The notes: generated by a model from the letters alone, not told the origin. Positions 12,900-27,215 are shown, counted from the stretch's first letter. The stretch is 64,000 nt of DNA from Sphagnum compactum (GCA_965153455.1 OZ234495.1:24486875-24550874), one strand, 5' to 3'. Numbers and translations: made by a program.

Positions 12900-13480
12900 A
12901 GGTGAAATTTTGGCAAAAAAACGAAATTCAAAATAAAATTTCATAAAAGAAATGATTTTCAAATTGCCAGAAGTGAGGGAACAAAAATAGTAAAAACCGT
13001 CCGGTTTTTATATTTGTGGAGCAGGCGCCTATTTTGCACTATTGCGATATTTGGAATATTTTTTTGTCACAAATTATATGATTTTTTGAGAGAAAAATAG
13101 CCAAAATTTGAAAAACATATCACTAACTTTGACAATAACTAAGTTATTTTTAGCAACATTGAAATTTTTTAAGTATTTTATTTTCAAAGAAAAAAATTCT
13201 GTGAAGGAAAATCTTCTAGAAGATGTTGGAATATTTTATTTTCAACATGGAATCTTCAAAATAATTATTCAAGACTGAAATGTTGAACTTGCAATGCAAC
13301 TACCATTTCAGGGGAAAAGCCACCAAATTCAAGGCAAAAATGAAAGAGAGAGAGGAGTCTTCACTGTTGACAGCCTTTTTTTCAACTGGATTCTTTTTGC
13401 CAAAAAAGAGAAATTCAAATCAAAAATTGAAAAATGAAGTGATTCCAGAGGGTTTTCAATTTGCCAAAAGTGAGGGGAAA
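12900..13480. repeat. Local pair of diverged repeats
   Basis: About 12905-12980 and 13392-13476 share TTTTGCCAAAAAA.CGAAATTCAAA-like sequence followed by TTCAAATTGCCAGAAGTGAGG-like sequence, offset about 490. Between them, 13161-13270 is similar to 52371-52490. The unit looks like an old non-coding mobile element. Confidence 0.5.
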
Positions 13481-13484
13481 AAGG

Positions 13485-16400
13485 GTTTAAAATTCTCAGA
13501 TTTCTATATTTGGTTTTCAGTGTATAGCCAAAAGGTTGATCAACCATGTGTACTTCATATCTGGTTTATAGCCAGATTTGGCTAATCCTTCATAGGGATG
13601 GATGATTCCCATTTTTTTAACATCATTGGATGAATAATGGCAAATCAGCAGTTGTTTATTCAGCTCAAGTTGTGCCTCAAAATTATGGGATCTGGGTGAG
13701 TCTCAACCAGTGTTTTTTTCTCCCTTTTCTCAATTATGCCATATAGCCAAAACTAACAATGAACCACAAGAATAGTTTAGCCAAATTTGGCTATAAACCA
13801 GACATGAAAGTAATTTTTAAAATATAATCCTTTGTCTATTTTGGCTGCTTGCTGGAACCTGGTTGTAGAAATTTGGCAATTTAGATTTATTTATTTATTC
13901 TCTGAAATCTAGCAAAAGCAATTCAACAAACCTCCTTTGAATGTAAGGAAATCATATTTTTCAGTTTTAAAAAATGAAAATAAACTACCCAAAAAAAAAA
14001 GAGTGGTCAAAATTTATATTTGTCAGGTTAAATTTTGGTGAATTTTCCCAATTATAAATTCACTGGGACTCTCAAGTCTCAACAACACTTAAAGAACTGG
14101 TAGAACTTTTTGAACTGCAAGAGGAGGGCGCCTTATAACCCTCAATAAATAAATAAAATCCCCTAACAAAGAAAGGATGCCACCTTACTCTCCTTCTCAA
14201 ACAAAATGAAGAAACTTACACAAGAGGTCGCTCCTTGCGCATAAGGTGCCTCTCAAACAAAATCACCACCCTTTGAAATTCTACAAGATCTTACACCAGG
14301 TAAGCACTAAGGACTTCAAATAGAACAAGGCAGTTGTGGGGATTCAGGTCCCATAGTTAGCTCTTGCGTTGTGCCGGGATGGCCTTAGTCTTTGATCTTT
14401 ACTCCTTACCCTACAATAAAGACCCATGACCACTCTAAGCCCTAATAACCCACTAAACCTTTAACCCTAAAGAAACCCTACAAGCCCTAAACCCTACAAA
14501 CTTTATTGCAAGTGAACACAACCTTGAAACGTTTTGGACTTCTATGAGGAAATTTGTTTGGGTTTCCAAAATTCAAGCTCTTTTGAACATCATTGGCATG
14601 TCTTTTGTGGGTGAGCACTCCACAACATACCTTCCCCTCCACTTCACTTCCCCTTCCCTTTTAAGATCCTTTGTCGATGACAATTATATTATGCAAAAGT
14701 AACCTACAATAGAGGGGGTTGTATAGGGTACTTGTCATTTTTATTAAAAGAATGTTAGTGTGATTTCATGAAGGTGGAGACACCAAGCATATGAAATTCA
14801 TGACATGGATTGGACCCAAAAAAACTTCATGAACCAATAATAATTAGGAAAGGGTTTACAGATCAATTTTTTAAACCATGTTGACAATATCCCGTGTCAA
14901 CATTTAATATGAATATATTAACAAATTATGACATGTGGCAATCAATCATTTGAAAGATGTCAATAGAAATAATCAAGTAAATTTACAAGATAATCTATAT
15001 TTATTAGTAGTTACACCTCCCAAGCCCAAACCAACTTGTTAATATCATTTAAATGTTTGGAAATGTCACCTTAAAACCTTATGCAACACAGTCAAGTCCC
15101 TTGCACCCCAAGAAAAGAAATGATGATGACTAAATGGGCTTGTATTTATTACAAGTAGCCTGAACATGAATTCAAAAATGTCAATTTGACAATACTTTCA
15201 AGGTTCAATGCATAATGCATGTTGGTGAATCTATTGACAATGCTTGAAAATGAAACCATTTTCATAGTACGACTAGAATTGATAAAAATAGCAAAAAGGA
15301 AATGAACATAAATATGAAACGTCTATATAGATACGAAACCTTGAGCATCCCAGCTAGTAAATTAATTGATCCAAGTTGAACACATAATGTACAAGTATGC
15401 AAATGCCATGCAACAAATTAAATAGTTCATCTTGTGATATTTTCACAATAATGTATATAACAAATTAAATAAAATTTGGAATTGAGCTAAAGCAATCCCA
15501 ATATATTTACCACAAATGTGATTACATTTGAGAAACAATGTAAACAATAGATACATCTTTTCATTCAAAAAATGTCCCATCACAATAGCCGACCATGTTT
15601 CTCCTATCCAAATTGGATTATTTTAACAAGGTTTTGTCATTTCAATCTCATCACTCATGGTCAAGTATATCAACATAATGTAGGTAGAAAATATCAAAAC
15701 CATGCCAATATTGTCATGAATAAGGCAACATATTCAACATCTTCAAATTTTAGCAATATAATGACTATAATAATTAGTGGACCATAAACTAAGAATGCCA
15801 AGGTCATGCTACAAAAACATAGAAATTTGAATATGTGTCAAAACAACTTACGTATGGAATGCTTTGATTAGGTAATTGCACATTATTGATCATTGATTTA
15901 AATTTTTTTAAAATCATTCTTCAAATGCACATCTATGACATTATTTCATAGTGAAAATTTGAAATGTACTATATGATGGCCACATTTGCATGATGTCAAT
16001 TGGAAGATATGTATGGCAAGTTTATATGTTTATTTTGAAACAAGGGGGGACAACTAAACTTTTGCGAAGTACTTAATCTTGTTTTAAAATTTTGTTTCCA
16101 AATCTTTAAATTGTGGTTGAAACTTACAATTTACATCCATTATTACATATAATGGACACAAATTACATGTTTTGATGCTTCATTTTAGAAAAGAGAAATT
16201 ATCAATCTCTTACATGGGTTTAAAGTTTGTCAACTTGGCAAATGGTCAAATTCAAGGGTCAAATGGCTAATGATTAGGGAAATATTATTCACCCAATGTA
16301 AGGAGCTAAATGTAAAAAATCATGAGAATTGGCGAAATTATATATTGGACAACATGAGGAATGAAAGAAAAGCATGAAAGTGCTTGGAATGGAGGCTAGG

Positions 16401-17865
16401 ATTTTTTTTTAAAAACATGGGTAAAATAATGAATAAATAGAAACCAAGAAGATTGAAAACTTTTTAAAAGTAAATCTAGGAAATATGATGGTATAAATGA
16501 GATGAAATTGTGGAAAATGAACAATGGATTGAAATGGAGTTGATTGGAAAATATGGGATATGTGAAAGATACACATTGGATGATATCTAAGTTGGCAAAG
16601 ATGGAAGATTTAGGAAAATTAAAATTCAGAATTACATTTATGGGTGCCATGGTTTTGTTATTGGACTTCCAATAGTCGGTTATTCAAATCTAATAAAATT
16701 ATTCATGAAAGCAATAATTGGTCATTCTAATCTCTTGCAAATTTGAAAAGTTTTTTTGAAAATTTTAAGGGAGGGAGGGGTAGTGACATTTATCAATGTG
16801 CTACATTTTAGGACATGTTTGACTCAAATGACATATTGAGGTCAAAGGGTGTGGGGGGGGGGGGGGGGGTTGCAAATTGTGAAAGAAAGTTCCACTAAGG
16901 AATGAAAAATTAAAAACTTCCAAAACTAATAATTGGTTGTGGGCAATTGGTACTATTATGAGGCATGCCCAAACTTGTGTACATTTTGTATTGCAAAGTG
17001 AATTACATTTAACTTGTTGCATTTGTTTAATGTTTGCTTGCACACAAGCCACTCCTTTGCAAAGAAAAACTATCCTTGACTTAAAGTTAATAGGTTATAA
17101 AACTTAATTCACTAATAACTTTATTTCAAATAATATAAAAATATATATTTTTGGTTTCAAGGGGCATTTTTTTCACTGCATTAGAACAAGGCACCCGTGA
17201 CCAATGTTACATGATTACAAATTTTGGCATAAGCAACGAATCTAATTTGACTACAAATGACATGTCTAATCTAAAAGGAATAGTCATGGATGCCATGTTT
17301 TGGTGTAGTGTTTACCCTATTAAACTTACATGACCAATCATCTTCAATTAATGGAGGAAAAATATTGGATTTAGGTTTGTCATCTATTCTTATCCTTTGG
17401 GTTATTAGGCATTTTTCAATGTTGGATGGGTATTAAAATTTGTTTCATACCTAGTTATAGTTTTAGTTCAATTATTTAGAAAGAATCTCGATGATTATTA
17501 AATAGAAGGATACATGGTTGAAAACTAAACTATCAAGTATAAGTGTTTACAAAATTAGTTGGTAAAAAATTATGTTCCTTTCAATATTTGCCAATGTAGG
17601 TTATATAAGTAACACCACCCCATCCTCCCCCCCCCTCCCACGGGTCTAGTATTAACTAAAGTTTCAGGTTTAAGGACATAACACACATGAGTCTAGAATC
17701 TAAACTATAGGTAACCTATTAGTAGGGTTTAAGCTAAGTATGGCTATTGTTTAATGTTTAGTTTAAGGGTTTGAGGTAGCAAGGAGTCGTGGCAAATATT
17801 TTGCAAGGAATGGGTTTTGAGCTTAATAAAAAAAGTTGAGCTTCTCAAACTTGCCCCACAATATT
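13485..17865. other. Intergenic with dispersed non-coding repeat
   Basis: 13500-13620 belongs to a dispersed family marked by TATAGCCAGATTTGGCTAA (others at 24019-24076, 29041-29114 and, on the minus strand, 31137-31248). The rest is AT-rich with no gene. Telomere-like words occur at about 14455-14500. Confidence 0.5.
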
Positions 17866-17869
17866 TCTC

Positions 17870-18520
17870 ATGTCTTCTTTCCTATCTACTTTTATGTTTA
17901 CTGGAGGTTACCCATGGTGTTGCTTTCTCCTCTTCCTTGTTTCAATCCACGATAGTGCTTGTGGTGGTATTATTTCATATTCCATGTTTCTATCCTTGGC
18001 ACTATTCATGATTGTTCTTTCCTCCTTTGTGTTTTTATTTGTGATGTTACTCATGGTTGTTATCTCTTCCTTTGTGCTTTTGTCCATAGCATCGCTCATG
18101 GTAGTGTTTTCTACTCCTCTAGGTTTATATTCACAACACTACTCTCTCTTCCTCGTGATTTTATTTGAAGTGTTGTTCATTGTGGTGTTTTTTCCTTCCG
18201 TTGTGTTTTTTTTTTGCAATGTTACTTATGACTATTATTTCTTCTTTTGTGCTTTTATTCACAATGTTGTTTGTGGATTTTATTTTTTTAATTTCATGCT
18301 TTTCTCCATGGTGTTTCTTGTGTTGCAATTGCATTTAGGTACCACCACTCTCTTCTTTTGTGCTTTTGCTTGTGATGTTACTCATGGTGTTGTTCTTCCC
18401 TATTTTGTGTTGTTAATATTCTTCCTTGCCTTTGTTGTGCACAAAAAGGTTGTTGACAATCTTTATGTTGTTGCATGTCCTATTGATGTTGCTACGACAT
18501 CAACATTCCACATAGAGTGA
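17870..18520. repeat. T-rich degenerate minisatellite (about 45-54 bp unit)
   Basis: Words such as CCTTTGTGCTTTTGT and ATGTTACTCATGGTTGTT recur every 45-54 bases. Because the unit is near a multiple of three and T-rich, it leaves a 216-codon frame of Phe/Leu/Val/Ser on the plus strand. I treat that frame as a by-product of the repeat, not a membrane protein. Confidence 0.65.
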
Positions 18521-18524
18521 AGTT

Positions 18525-19535
18525 ATGTTTTTTTTTATAAAAAATCTTTTGATTGTATGTGTTTTGGTTTTATGTTTCCTTGTTTTGTGTATTTTTTTAA
18601 TTTATCTTTCCTTCCATGTGTTTGTTTAAAATTTTTGTTTGAGCTATATATCTATGTATGTTTTTTTTTTGCATGTTTATTTTAAAATTTCTTGTTTTGC
18701 ATTTTTGTATTCTAGGTTTTTTTTTCATATACAATTTTTAAATTTCTATTTGTATGTTGTATGTTTTGTTTTCTTGTTTTTTTGTTTCATATCTAATGTC
18801 TAGTAAATTGTTGTTTTAAATTATGTCATGTAGAGACAAGAATTGCAAATTGCAAATTTTATCTAATTTGAAATGAAGTTACATTGCACAATAATTTGCA
18901 TCTTTTTATTCATGACCCTTAAACTTATATTTCAATCTTTATTGACATACAAATTGCATCATGCATTTTCAAGTGAAGATTGAGTTTTGGACATGTAAAT
19001 GTTTTTAATTGTTTGCATCACTTGCATCTTTCAACATTGTTAAATTGCAAGAATAAAAAATTAACAACATAAATTCATCTACAAACTACAAAATAAGATA
19101 AAATTAGTTTGGCATTGTCTATCTTGATTTGATAAACAAGGCGTGCTAAAAATGGATAAAATTCCTACCAACATATATAGATGTCTTGATGAAGCATGTG
19201 ATTTCTTCATGAATGAAAATGAAATTTGAATTGAGGGAGAAGTGTAGATGAAATGTTTGAAACATTGTCACATTTTGTATTTAAAAATGAAGGTGGATTG
19301 TAATCAACCCTTTGGAAATGGCATAAACAAAGAAGAAAATGGAGATCTCATTACAAAAAGTCTCTAACTTGGGTTTTCTTTTGTGTTAATGATGACAAAT
19401 ATGTGGATTTGAAAAATGCACAACTAATAGTTTGTATTGATTGTCATAACAATTGAATTGGTCTCGTAATTCTCAACCAATGAATAAGGTGTAAGAAAGG
19501 TCTAGTGTCATATTTTTTAAAGTAATGGGATTACA
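18525..19535. other. Intergenic, nothing recognised
   Basis: T-rich then A-rich DNA upstream of the hAT remnant. It may include its decayed N-terminal coding part. Confidence 0.5.
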
Positions 19536-19539
19536 ACAT

Positions 19540-20430
19540 TGAAAGAACATACAAATGGAGAACATTGATTAATTGCAAAGAAATTTGAGGAAGGAATAAA
19601 CATTACCATGAAAATTCCAATGGAAAGGCACTCTACAAAAAAAAGGCCAACAATAATTACAAATGCAATCTCTAACTTTTGGGTATGTTAGTCCCTTTAA
19701 GAATGATAATGTGCAATAGAAATAGTTTTTATGTGATCTAAGTCATCTTGTTGTCAAGTATTGTCCACCCATTTGATTTGTTGAAAACATTTGGTTAAAG
19801 TGTATGATAATGCAATTGTGCCCTAATGTTGTGTTTCCTTCCAAAAAACATTTTGTTAGGAACTATTTTTGACCTTTGGATGTCCATGATGTGTTTGCTT
19901 TGGTCATCAATTCATGATTATGAGTAGATTGAATGACAAAACATATCACAATTGGCTTATTTGATGGAGTTCAAACTTTAGGCCAGGCTTTGATGAGAAA
20001 TTTGCAAGATCTTTTGGAGAAATATGGGTTGAGGAAAAAGATTGTTGCTTATGTGAAAGATGAAGGTTTAAATTTGGAAAAAACAATAATAGTTTTCAAG
20101 TTAGTAGTAAATTGTGAGATTTTGAGCATGGAGGAAAGTTTCCAAAGGACTTGTTTTGGACATGCATATTTTAAAGCCTATTAATTAGTATGCAACTATT
20201 GAGGATAAAGTTTATAGGAAGTTAAGATGTGTTTCTATCAAATCTACTTAATCTTATTTGCAAAAATGCATGATGTGGCTTAAGAAGTCAAGCAAAGGGT
20301 AACAAGAATGGATGAAAACAATGATGTAGGCGTTCACCCACAAAAATTAAACACCTTAGTCAAAACAAGGTTTAATATTTTCAACCATTTTCAAGTCTAT
20401 TTTTGCTTATGATCTTTTCTTTTTTTTTGA
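19540..20430 (+). pseudogene. hAT-type transposase remnant
   Basis: Broken plus-strand frames read, in order, KKRPTIITNAISNFW, CPNVVFPSKKHF, DVHDVFALVINS, HITIGLFDGVQTLGQA, KKIVAYVKDEGLNLE, CFGHAYFKAY and KLNTLVKTRF. This is the order of plant hAT-related proteins with a DUF659-like domain. The clean stretch is 19933-20184. Stops and frameshifts elsewhere show decay. No BED zinc finger or terminal inverted repeats were found. The assignment is from memory of the family. Confidence 0.7.
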
Positions 20431-20439
20431 ATTTTTTTT

Positions 20440-23400
20440 TTCTAATTTGCAAACTTTTAATAGGTGCATGCTGCAAGAAAGTTATTATGTTATAGGAGGT
20501 TTTACAATTCAAATAAGCCATTACCTTTTCTTACAATAAAAAAAATGGGCCTAGAGTCACTGGCCATGTAGCGCCTCCTTTCACATGGCATTTTTTCAAC
20601 TTATTATAGATTATTTGTTTTTTCATTGTCATTGTTTAAAATTGAAGGAAGAAATCCATAATCTTTGTCATGTTTTAGATACCTTAATGAAGATGCGATT
20701 AATAAAACATTTCAAGTAAATAACTCGTTCACCCATTACTTTAATGTTCCATGTTGTTATTGAGTGTGGTCTATTGGAGTAATTGGTGGTCTAATGTAGG
20801 ATACTAAGGTGGGTCCTTTAATTGAGGTGAAGTTGTAACATGGTAGTCATAGGGGAACTTGTGGCTGGATCGACTCCTTTATTGCATAATAAAACTTTTT
20901 TTTTTTGTCTCATTTTTTTTGAAAACACACACATGCACACACACACACACATATAAAATTATTTCTCATAATGGACAAAATGATAAAATAAAATAATAAA
21001 ATAAAATTGGATTTTTTGAAATTTGTTGATTTGCCTTGCGCTTTTCATTTATCAAAGGTTGCATGGCCTACAAAACGACTTGTATGAAGGTTGCACTATT
21101 AGACTTTAAAGGCTTGTTGGCCTATGGCAAGTGGAAATGGTGTGCTTAGTATTTTACACCTCTCTAGGTATGCTTATAAATGTCATTATTTACCTAATAA
21201 TAAAAACATTTACAAGCTTAGTTGCAATTAAAAATACAATGGCACAAGGTGTTCTAATCATCTATTTTGTTTAAATTTGATACATACACAATTCCTTTAG
21301 AATGGCAAAACTTTTTTTTTTTATGAGCCTAGGTCGTAGTTGGGCATAAAGTAAATTGTCACAAGCAACACTTAGGAAGTAGCAAATTAGTATAATATGT
21401 CATAGTAGTTTAATTCACTCGAACAACCAGATCATAATTTGCACATGAGGGTTCAAATTTTTTTTTAAATAAGAATTTTCTAATAAAGATTTGACCTATA
21501 ACATAGTGGCATGCATATATGTGTGTGTGTGTGTGTGTGTGCTGGTCACTAACCTTGCCCCAACTTTCCTTTTGTGAAAGGTTGCAGTAAATAAATATTT
21601 ACAATTTTTTTTGACATAAGTACAATATTTGACATAATGGATGTTTTTAGACAAAATAATCGATCATATACAATACATTTTCATTATACACTTCACAAAG
21701 TACATAAATGATCACTGTACTCCCATTTTTACAGACTTATACTAACAAAGTGTAGATAATTACTTGTATGTTAATAACATATAAATTATCATAATTTATT
21801 GTTAATAAAAAAATTGATGCATTTAATCAAAGAAATCATGTGAAATTATGCACTAATATTATGTTATATTTGTATTCAAACCTTTTAATAAGTATGAATT
21901 AAAAAACAAAAAAAATGTGCCCTGGCCAAATAATTAAAGAAGGGTGCACAATTTAGTTCCTGCATGAAAAATTGTATTGTTCAAATTTGTATAAAAATGC
22001 ATTTGTTATTTGCTCAATTTTGTGCACTATTTATTTTTTCAAACAATAAATCAATAAGGTATAAAATATATGAATATGTTTACTTATATCATGAATGGTG
22101 TAAATTAAATGTTAAATTAAATGTTTATTTATTGGGTTTAAGCAAAATGAAACCTAGATTTTGCTTGTTATGTCAATAATATGACATGTAAATATATATA
22201 ACATACATATGACGGATTTTTATTACATTGATGATCTTGAATGTTCATTCATGGGATAAAAAATAGGTATATTGGTTAAATATTTGTAGTGGCTTGGTTT
22301 TTTGCATGCATTTCCATTTGGTTATATTAATGTCGATTTAGTATTTTTGGGGATCAATAATTAACACGCAAATTGAAAATGAATAATTCTCTAATTAATA
22401 CAACTCCTTTTATGTTAATTATAGCTAGATTTATGAAATTGCCCACAACCAAACTATGTGCAATTTGTTTGGGTATAATAGTGGTAAATTTGGGAAACAA
22501 ATGTTTATTTCCCAAATTGTGCCCACTAGTGGCCAAGTTTGCTAATGTAATAGAAAAAACTATTAGTAAGCCCGAAACTTAATAAATATTACGTTTTTTC
22601 CTTGCCATTTTATTGAAAAAATAGGCACTTTGTGCATAAACCTTCATCTTTTTTATTGGAAGAGTATGCATTTTGTGCGTAAATTTTCATTTTCAAGCCC
22701 TAGTGCACCTTCAAAGGCACTATAATATATGACCGAACCAGAAGGCATGTCCATCATTTAAAAATACTTATTGGCAAATATTTTGGTAGTGAGTTATAAC
22801 TTAAGTGCAATTCCTATTGTACCCAAAAAAATGTATTACATGGATGCCTAAACATTGGGAAGGAAGGATGTTTTTAAAGGTGAAATGTTGTGGGCAGATA
22901 ACATTTGTGATCCATGGATCTCCAATATGGAAATCATATTTGCATAGAGTGGCACATTAGTGTGTTGCGCTATACTTTGGATTTTAGAACTTAATAAAAT
23001 GAAACATTTAAATAGGTAATGCAAAGGAAATCAACCAAGATGTTTTTAGTAACGACAAACAAAAATGGATTAGGCTTTTTGAAAAGGCTGAGAAAGCGTG
23101 AAGTGTAAGTGTTTTTTCGACCTTCTTTTTTCATATTTAATTTGCTCAAAACTGAATGAAGGAAAAACCATTTGAGGAATTGTGAAAAGGTTGAAAATCT
23201 TGCCAAAGAAGGTGATAGCCTTATAAATTACCATTGAAGAAATGAGGGGGATTTTCAAGTCCATGGACCATTGGAACATGATTGTAAATGAGGGATCTTT
23301 TCATTCATAATTTATAATCCTTCCAAAAAGATCTCATTCTTGATTTTTCATAATGTTTCCAACTATATATTATCCAAAACCTAATTTTGAAATTGATAGA

Positions 23401-26400
23401 TCAAGGAATTGGGGTTGAGTGTGGTATGTTGAAACATGCAAGGCGAAAGAATTAGAAAACATTGGAAACATCAAAACCATGTGAAATGAACCAGCTTTTA
23501 TCATGTTTCCAAATTTTGGGTTTTCAATATTTCCTTAAGAAAACATGTGACATTAAATTGAATTTATAAAATTAAAAATGTACATCATTAATAACTATGG
23601 TGCAAAATGAAGATAGAAGGATATTGAATATGACTTGGACCAAAAAGAAAGAAATCGAACCTAAAATAGGTTATAGTTCCCATATCAATGGAGGGCTAAT
23701 TATCATATGGCCAAGAATTTCAAGGTCTTGTAATGTGTTATAAGGAAGAGAAAAATGAAGTGTTAGGTACTTTGTGTTGAAAAATGGGATAGGTGTGATC
23801 AATGTTTTTCTTGGGGCAAAATTTCATCAAATGAAGGGGGTTTTTTTTTTTTTTTTTCCAATTTGGTGAAAATCAACGTTTTTGAATTTATCAAGTTGCT
23901 AATTTTTTCAAATAATCCAATTTAAAAAAAATGTCATAATCTATCATAAGTTCCTGCAGGTAATTAAAAATATAGAAGTCCACATTATATATTTTTTATT
24001 TTCATATTTTCTTATCATCAAATTTGGCTAAATTGTATCATGGATGATTGCCATTTTAATTACATCACAAAATTGGAAAAAAAACCGTAGGTTTGATGGA
24101 ATGAACCATGGTGAGAATATCCACAATTAAAGAGATGTACTTATAGCAAGGAAATTAAAGTCAAGCACTCGGGTAATGATGCTTATTGGTTGTGAGAATT
24201 CAAAGAAATTTGTACATTTTTATAGTGACAAATATGCTAATAAATTTTGATTTTTTATGCACACATATTAGGTTTCAATAAAAAATAGTTTATACTATGG
24301 ATGAAAACTTGAATGATAATCAAGTCAAATCAAAGGATTATAGGGGGTTAGGATTAGGGTTTTAGAAACCAAGTTGATTAGAGGTAATTTGAGCCTATAG
24401 AAAGACACATTCATCTTTTAGATAAAAAATTCCAACCACACAAAAGATAAAGGCCATTGTTGCCCTATGTAATTGTAGGATTGTCTAACGGATGAGATTC
24501 TATTTTCTAATACGGTTTTTCCACATGAGGAAAAATCAACAACATGGTTTTTTGTTCACTACTAAATAGAATTGAATTGTATGGCCTAGATAAGTCTTCG
24601 TTATTTGTTTTCTTTACAACGGTAGCCAATTGTGTGATCATTTGACAATCTAATGTTTATTGTGTTGCAATATGCCTACCAATTACATTAGCCTTTTGTG
24701 CTTGAGGTGGTTTTTTTCTTCCTTTTGGTCTTGAACTTTTATCTCCTAAGCCCTAAACCCTCCACCTTGCACAAAAGGAATCAAATTTTATTCTCAACTA
24801 AAGAAAGAAAGGAAGAATTTTTTTTTTTGTTATTTCTTATTTGAATATATTTTGTTCATTTGCGCCCCCCCCAAAAAAAAACAAAGAAATAAATAAATAA
24901 AACAATTTGTGAAAATCAATAGTGGACAAAGATATGTACATAGTATTAAGGGCACAAGGCTCACCATATACATACTAGCACCATATTTGAAAACACTTTA
25001 TTTTATCAAGAACCCATATTGTTTAAACCCTAAACCCCTATGGGATTTTGAACCCATGAAAATTAAAATAAACAACAATTACTTTATGGAAATGGGAATA
25101 AACAATAAACTAATCTTGTGCAGTTCTTTGAGGTTGCTAATAACCTCTAGTTTTGGTATTTTAAAACTTTTAGAAATCAAAGGAACATCGCTAGTGTCAA
25201 TTTTCTAACCAAAATTTGAAGAACCATTGGAATTTTGAAAATTTTCACCCATAATTTGAAAAATCACCGAAATTTTAAAATTTTCCCCAAAAATCCAAAT
25301 TTGAAAATTCTAAAAATCATAAACTCACAAATCCTTAGTCTGGATTTTAAAAAAAATTAAAATCACAAAACATTTGGTTGCAATTTTTTGAAGCTTTGGA
25401 GAATTAAAACAACAAATTTTAGGTTTTTGAAGAAATTGAGAATCCAAAGAACCTCTCATTCTAGGTTTTTGAAAGTTTTCAACGAACTATCTAGCTTTCA
25501 CAAAAGAACTGACAAGGAGGTTGCAACGATTTTCTCTAACCCTTGGTTATTAAAATTTCAGTAACAAAAAAAGAAGATTGTATTACTGTGACAAATAATT
25601 CAACAAAATAGAGATGAATTCTATAACATATGAGTGGTATCATATGATCATCAAGATTTTGATTCCAAAAACAACTATGTCCCTGTTAACTTTAATTCTG
25701 TGGGTTTTTAGGAATTAGAACCTTTTGACCTCACTTTCTTGAGCATCAACAAATCATGACCATGTATCTTTTTGTCACAAACCCACCAACTATCACACAG
25801 ACAATAATCACACACAATACATAATGCACAATTCAACAAAACTCATATGGCTCCTTTTCTCATTAATTTAACATCCCAATAAGCTCAGAACAAACACCAT
25901 TGCACAACAAGGAAATATCTATACCCCCACAATCAATTCAGAAAGTTGAACAAGGAATACTTGACACCTCTCAATAATCCCATCAAAGCATAACTTACTG
26001 TAAAGGTCCCATGCTCCCTCGAAGTTCCCAAAAAACTATGTGCTTCTCTCTCTTATAGTGACTAAGGAATTGACAAACAAGACAAAACAACCAATCTCAC
26101 ACACTAACGATAAACTTCATGATTGCTCCCAAGATCTTTAAAACTTTCATCACCCTCTTGTCATAAACCCATGTCTACTACAATGCATCCTTCCTATAGA
26201 GATACAAAGCGTAGCATAATACTATTTTTCTTCAAGGATGCAATCTATGAACAAACCAAATCCAAAAGAAAAACCTCCTCAATCCTAATTCAACATAGTT
26301 AAACTTAGCTCTAGCTCTATCCTCGAAATAGTTGTGCCTCTTTATCTCTAACATGAGCTCCATAACTCGATAGACAATACATCAATGTTTCAATAGGGAA

Positions 26401-26645
26401 GTAACCACACCACAAAAGATGCAGCCAAAGAGAGCATCCCACGATTTAGCGAACGTTGTCAATAGTGAATCCTTGCCTTTCTCATAACAAGCAAGAAACA
26501 AAGACCATGAACACAAATGCCACAGAAAGACAAGTTTCTGCTTCACATCACAATCAATTGCCAAAAGTTTTGTCCTATTCAACTTTTGGCGATTGATAGT
26601 GTTGTTCCATCTATCTAGGGTTTCATCCACCCCTCCTTATCATCA
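20440..26645. other. Intergenic, no gene seen
   Basis: Long AT-rich stretch with CA/GT runs and one dispersed-repeat copy (24019-24076). No frame shows a recognisable domain or paired splice structure. Confidence 0.55.
21520..21541. repeat. (GT)n microsatellite
   Basis: About ten GT repeats. CA/GT runs also occur at 2277-2293, 20932-20951 and 60497-60522. Confidence 0.9.
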
Positions 26646-26649
26646 CATT

Positions 26650-27215
26650 TCTAGAACTCGGGTCAAGGGTGAGAACTGGTTCTATGATTTTAGAGAACCG
26701 CCAGTCAAGGGTCAAGACTGGTTTTTTGGTAAGATTTTTGAGAACCTCCAGTCAAAGGGTCTGGATATACCAACGTGAACCTGATCCACATACCCGTCAA
26801 CTCTTTCTTTGAAGAAACACGGAGAACCACCCAACATTGGTAGGCAACGGTGATGGGCCGGGTATATCAACGAAGTCCTGATATACAGACTGATAGTGGT
26901 CCTGGTATCAAAGAACCGGCTAATTTATTTATTTTCTATACAAGTACCTGCCTACTAAGTATGAATTGAAAAAAAGAAGAAAAATATTCAATACCAGCTT
27001 CATACCCGTGCCAAACAAAATCTGAATATCAGGTATGTACGTGCCTCATACCAGCCAATAATCAGCCTTAGACCTAATACCAGTACCAGGCCAGTATGAA
27101 ACATCTAGAGAAAGATTCAATACCAGTACCTAAAGCTGGTATGTTCAAAAGTAGATAGATACCCGCCCAACACGGGTACCCAGGTACTGGGATTTTCCCC
27201 CGGGTACCTACCACC
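26650..27215. repeat. Degenerate GGTA/ACCAGT block
   Basis: Repeated imperfect words of ATACCAGTACC, GGTACC and GAACTGG types occur without a gene. The base pattern resembles the other ACCAG/ACCGG blocks in the window. Confidence 0.5.

Noticed and set aside
14455-14500. True telomere or subtelomere
   Set aside because: CCCTAAA units are few and interrupted; they are scattered interstitial words.
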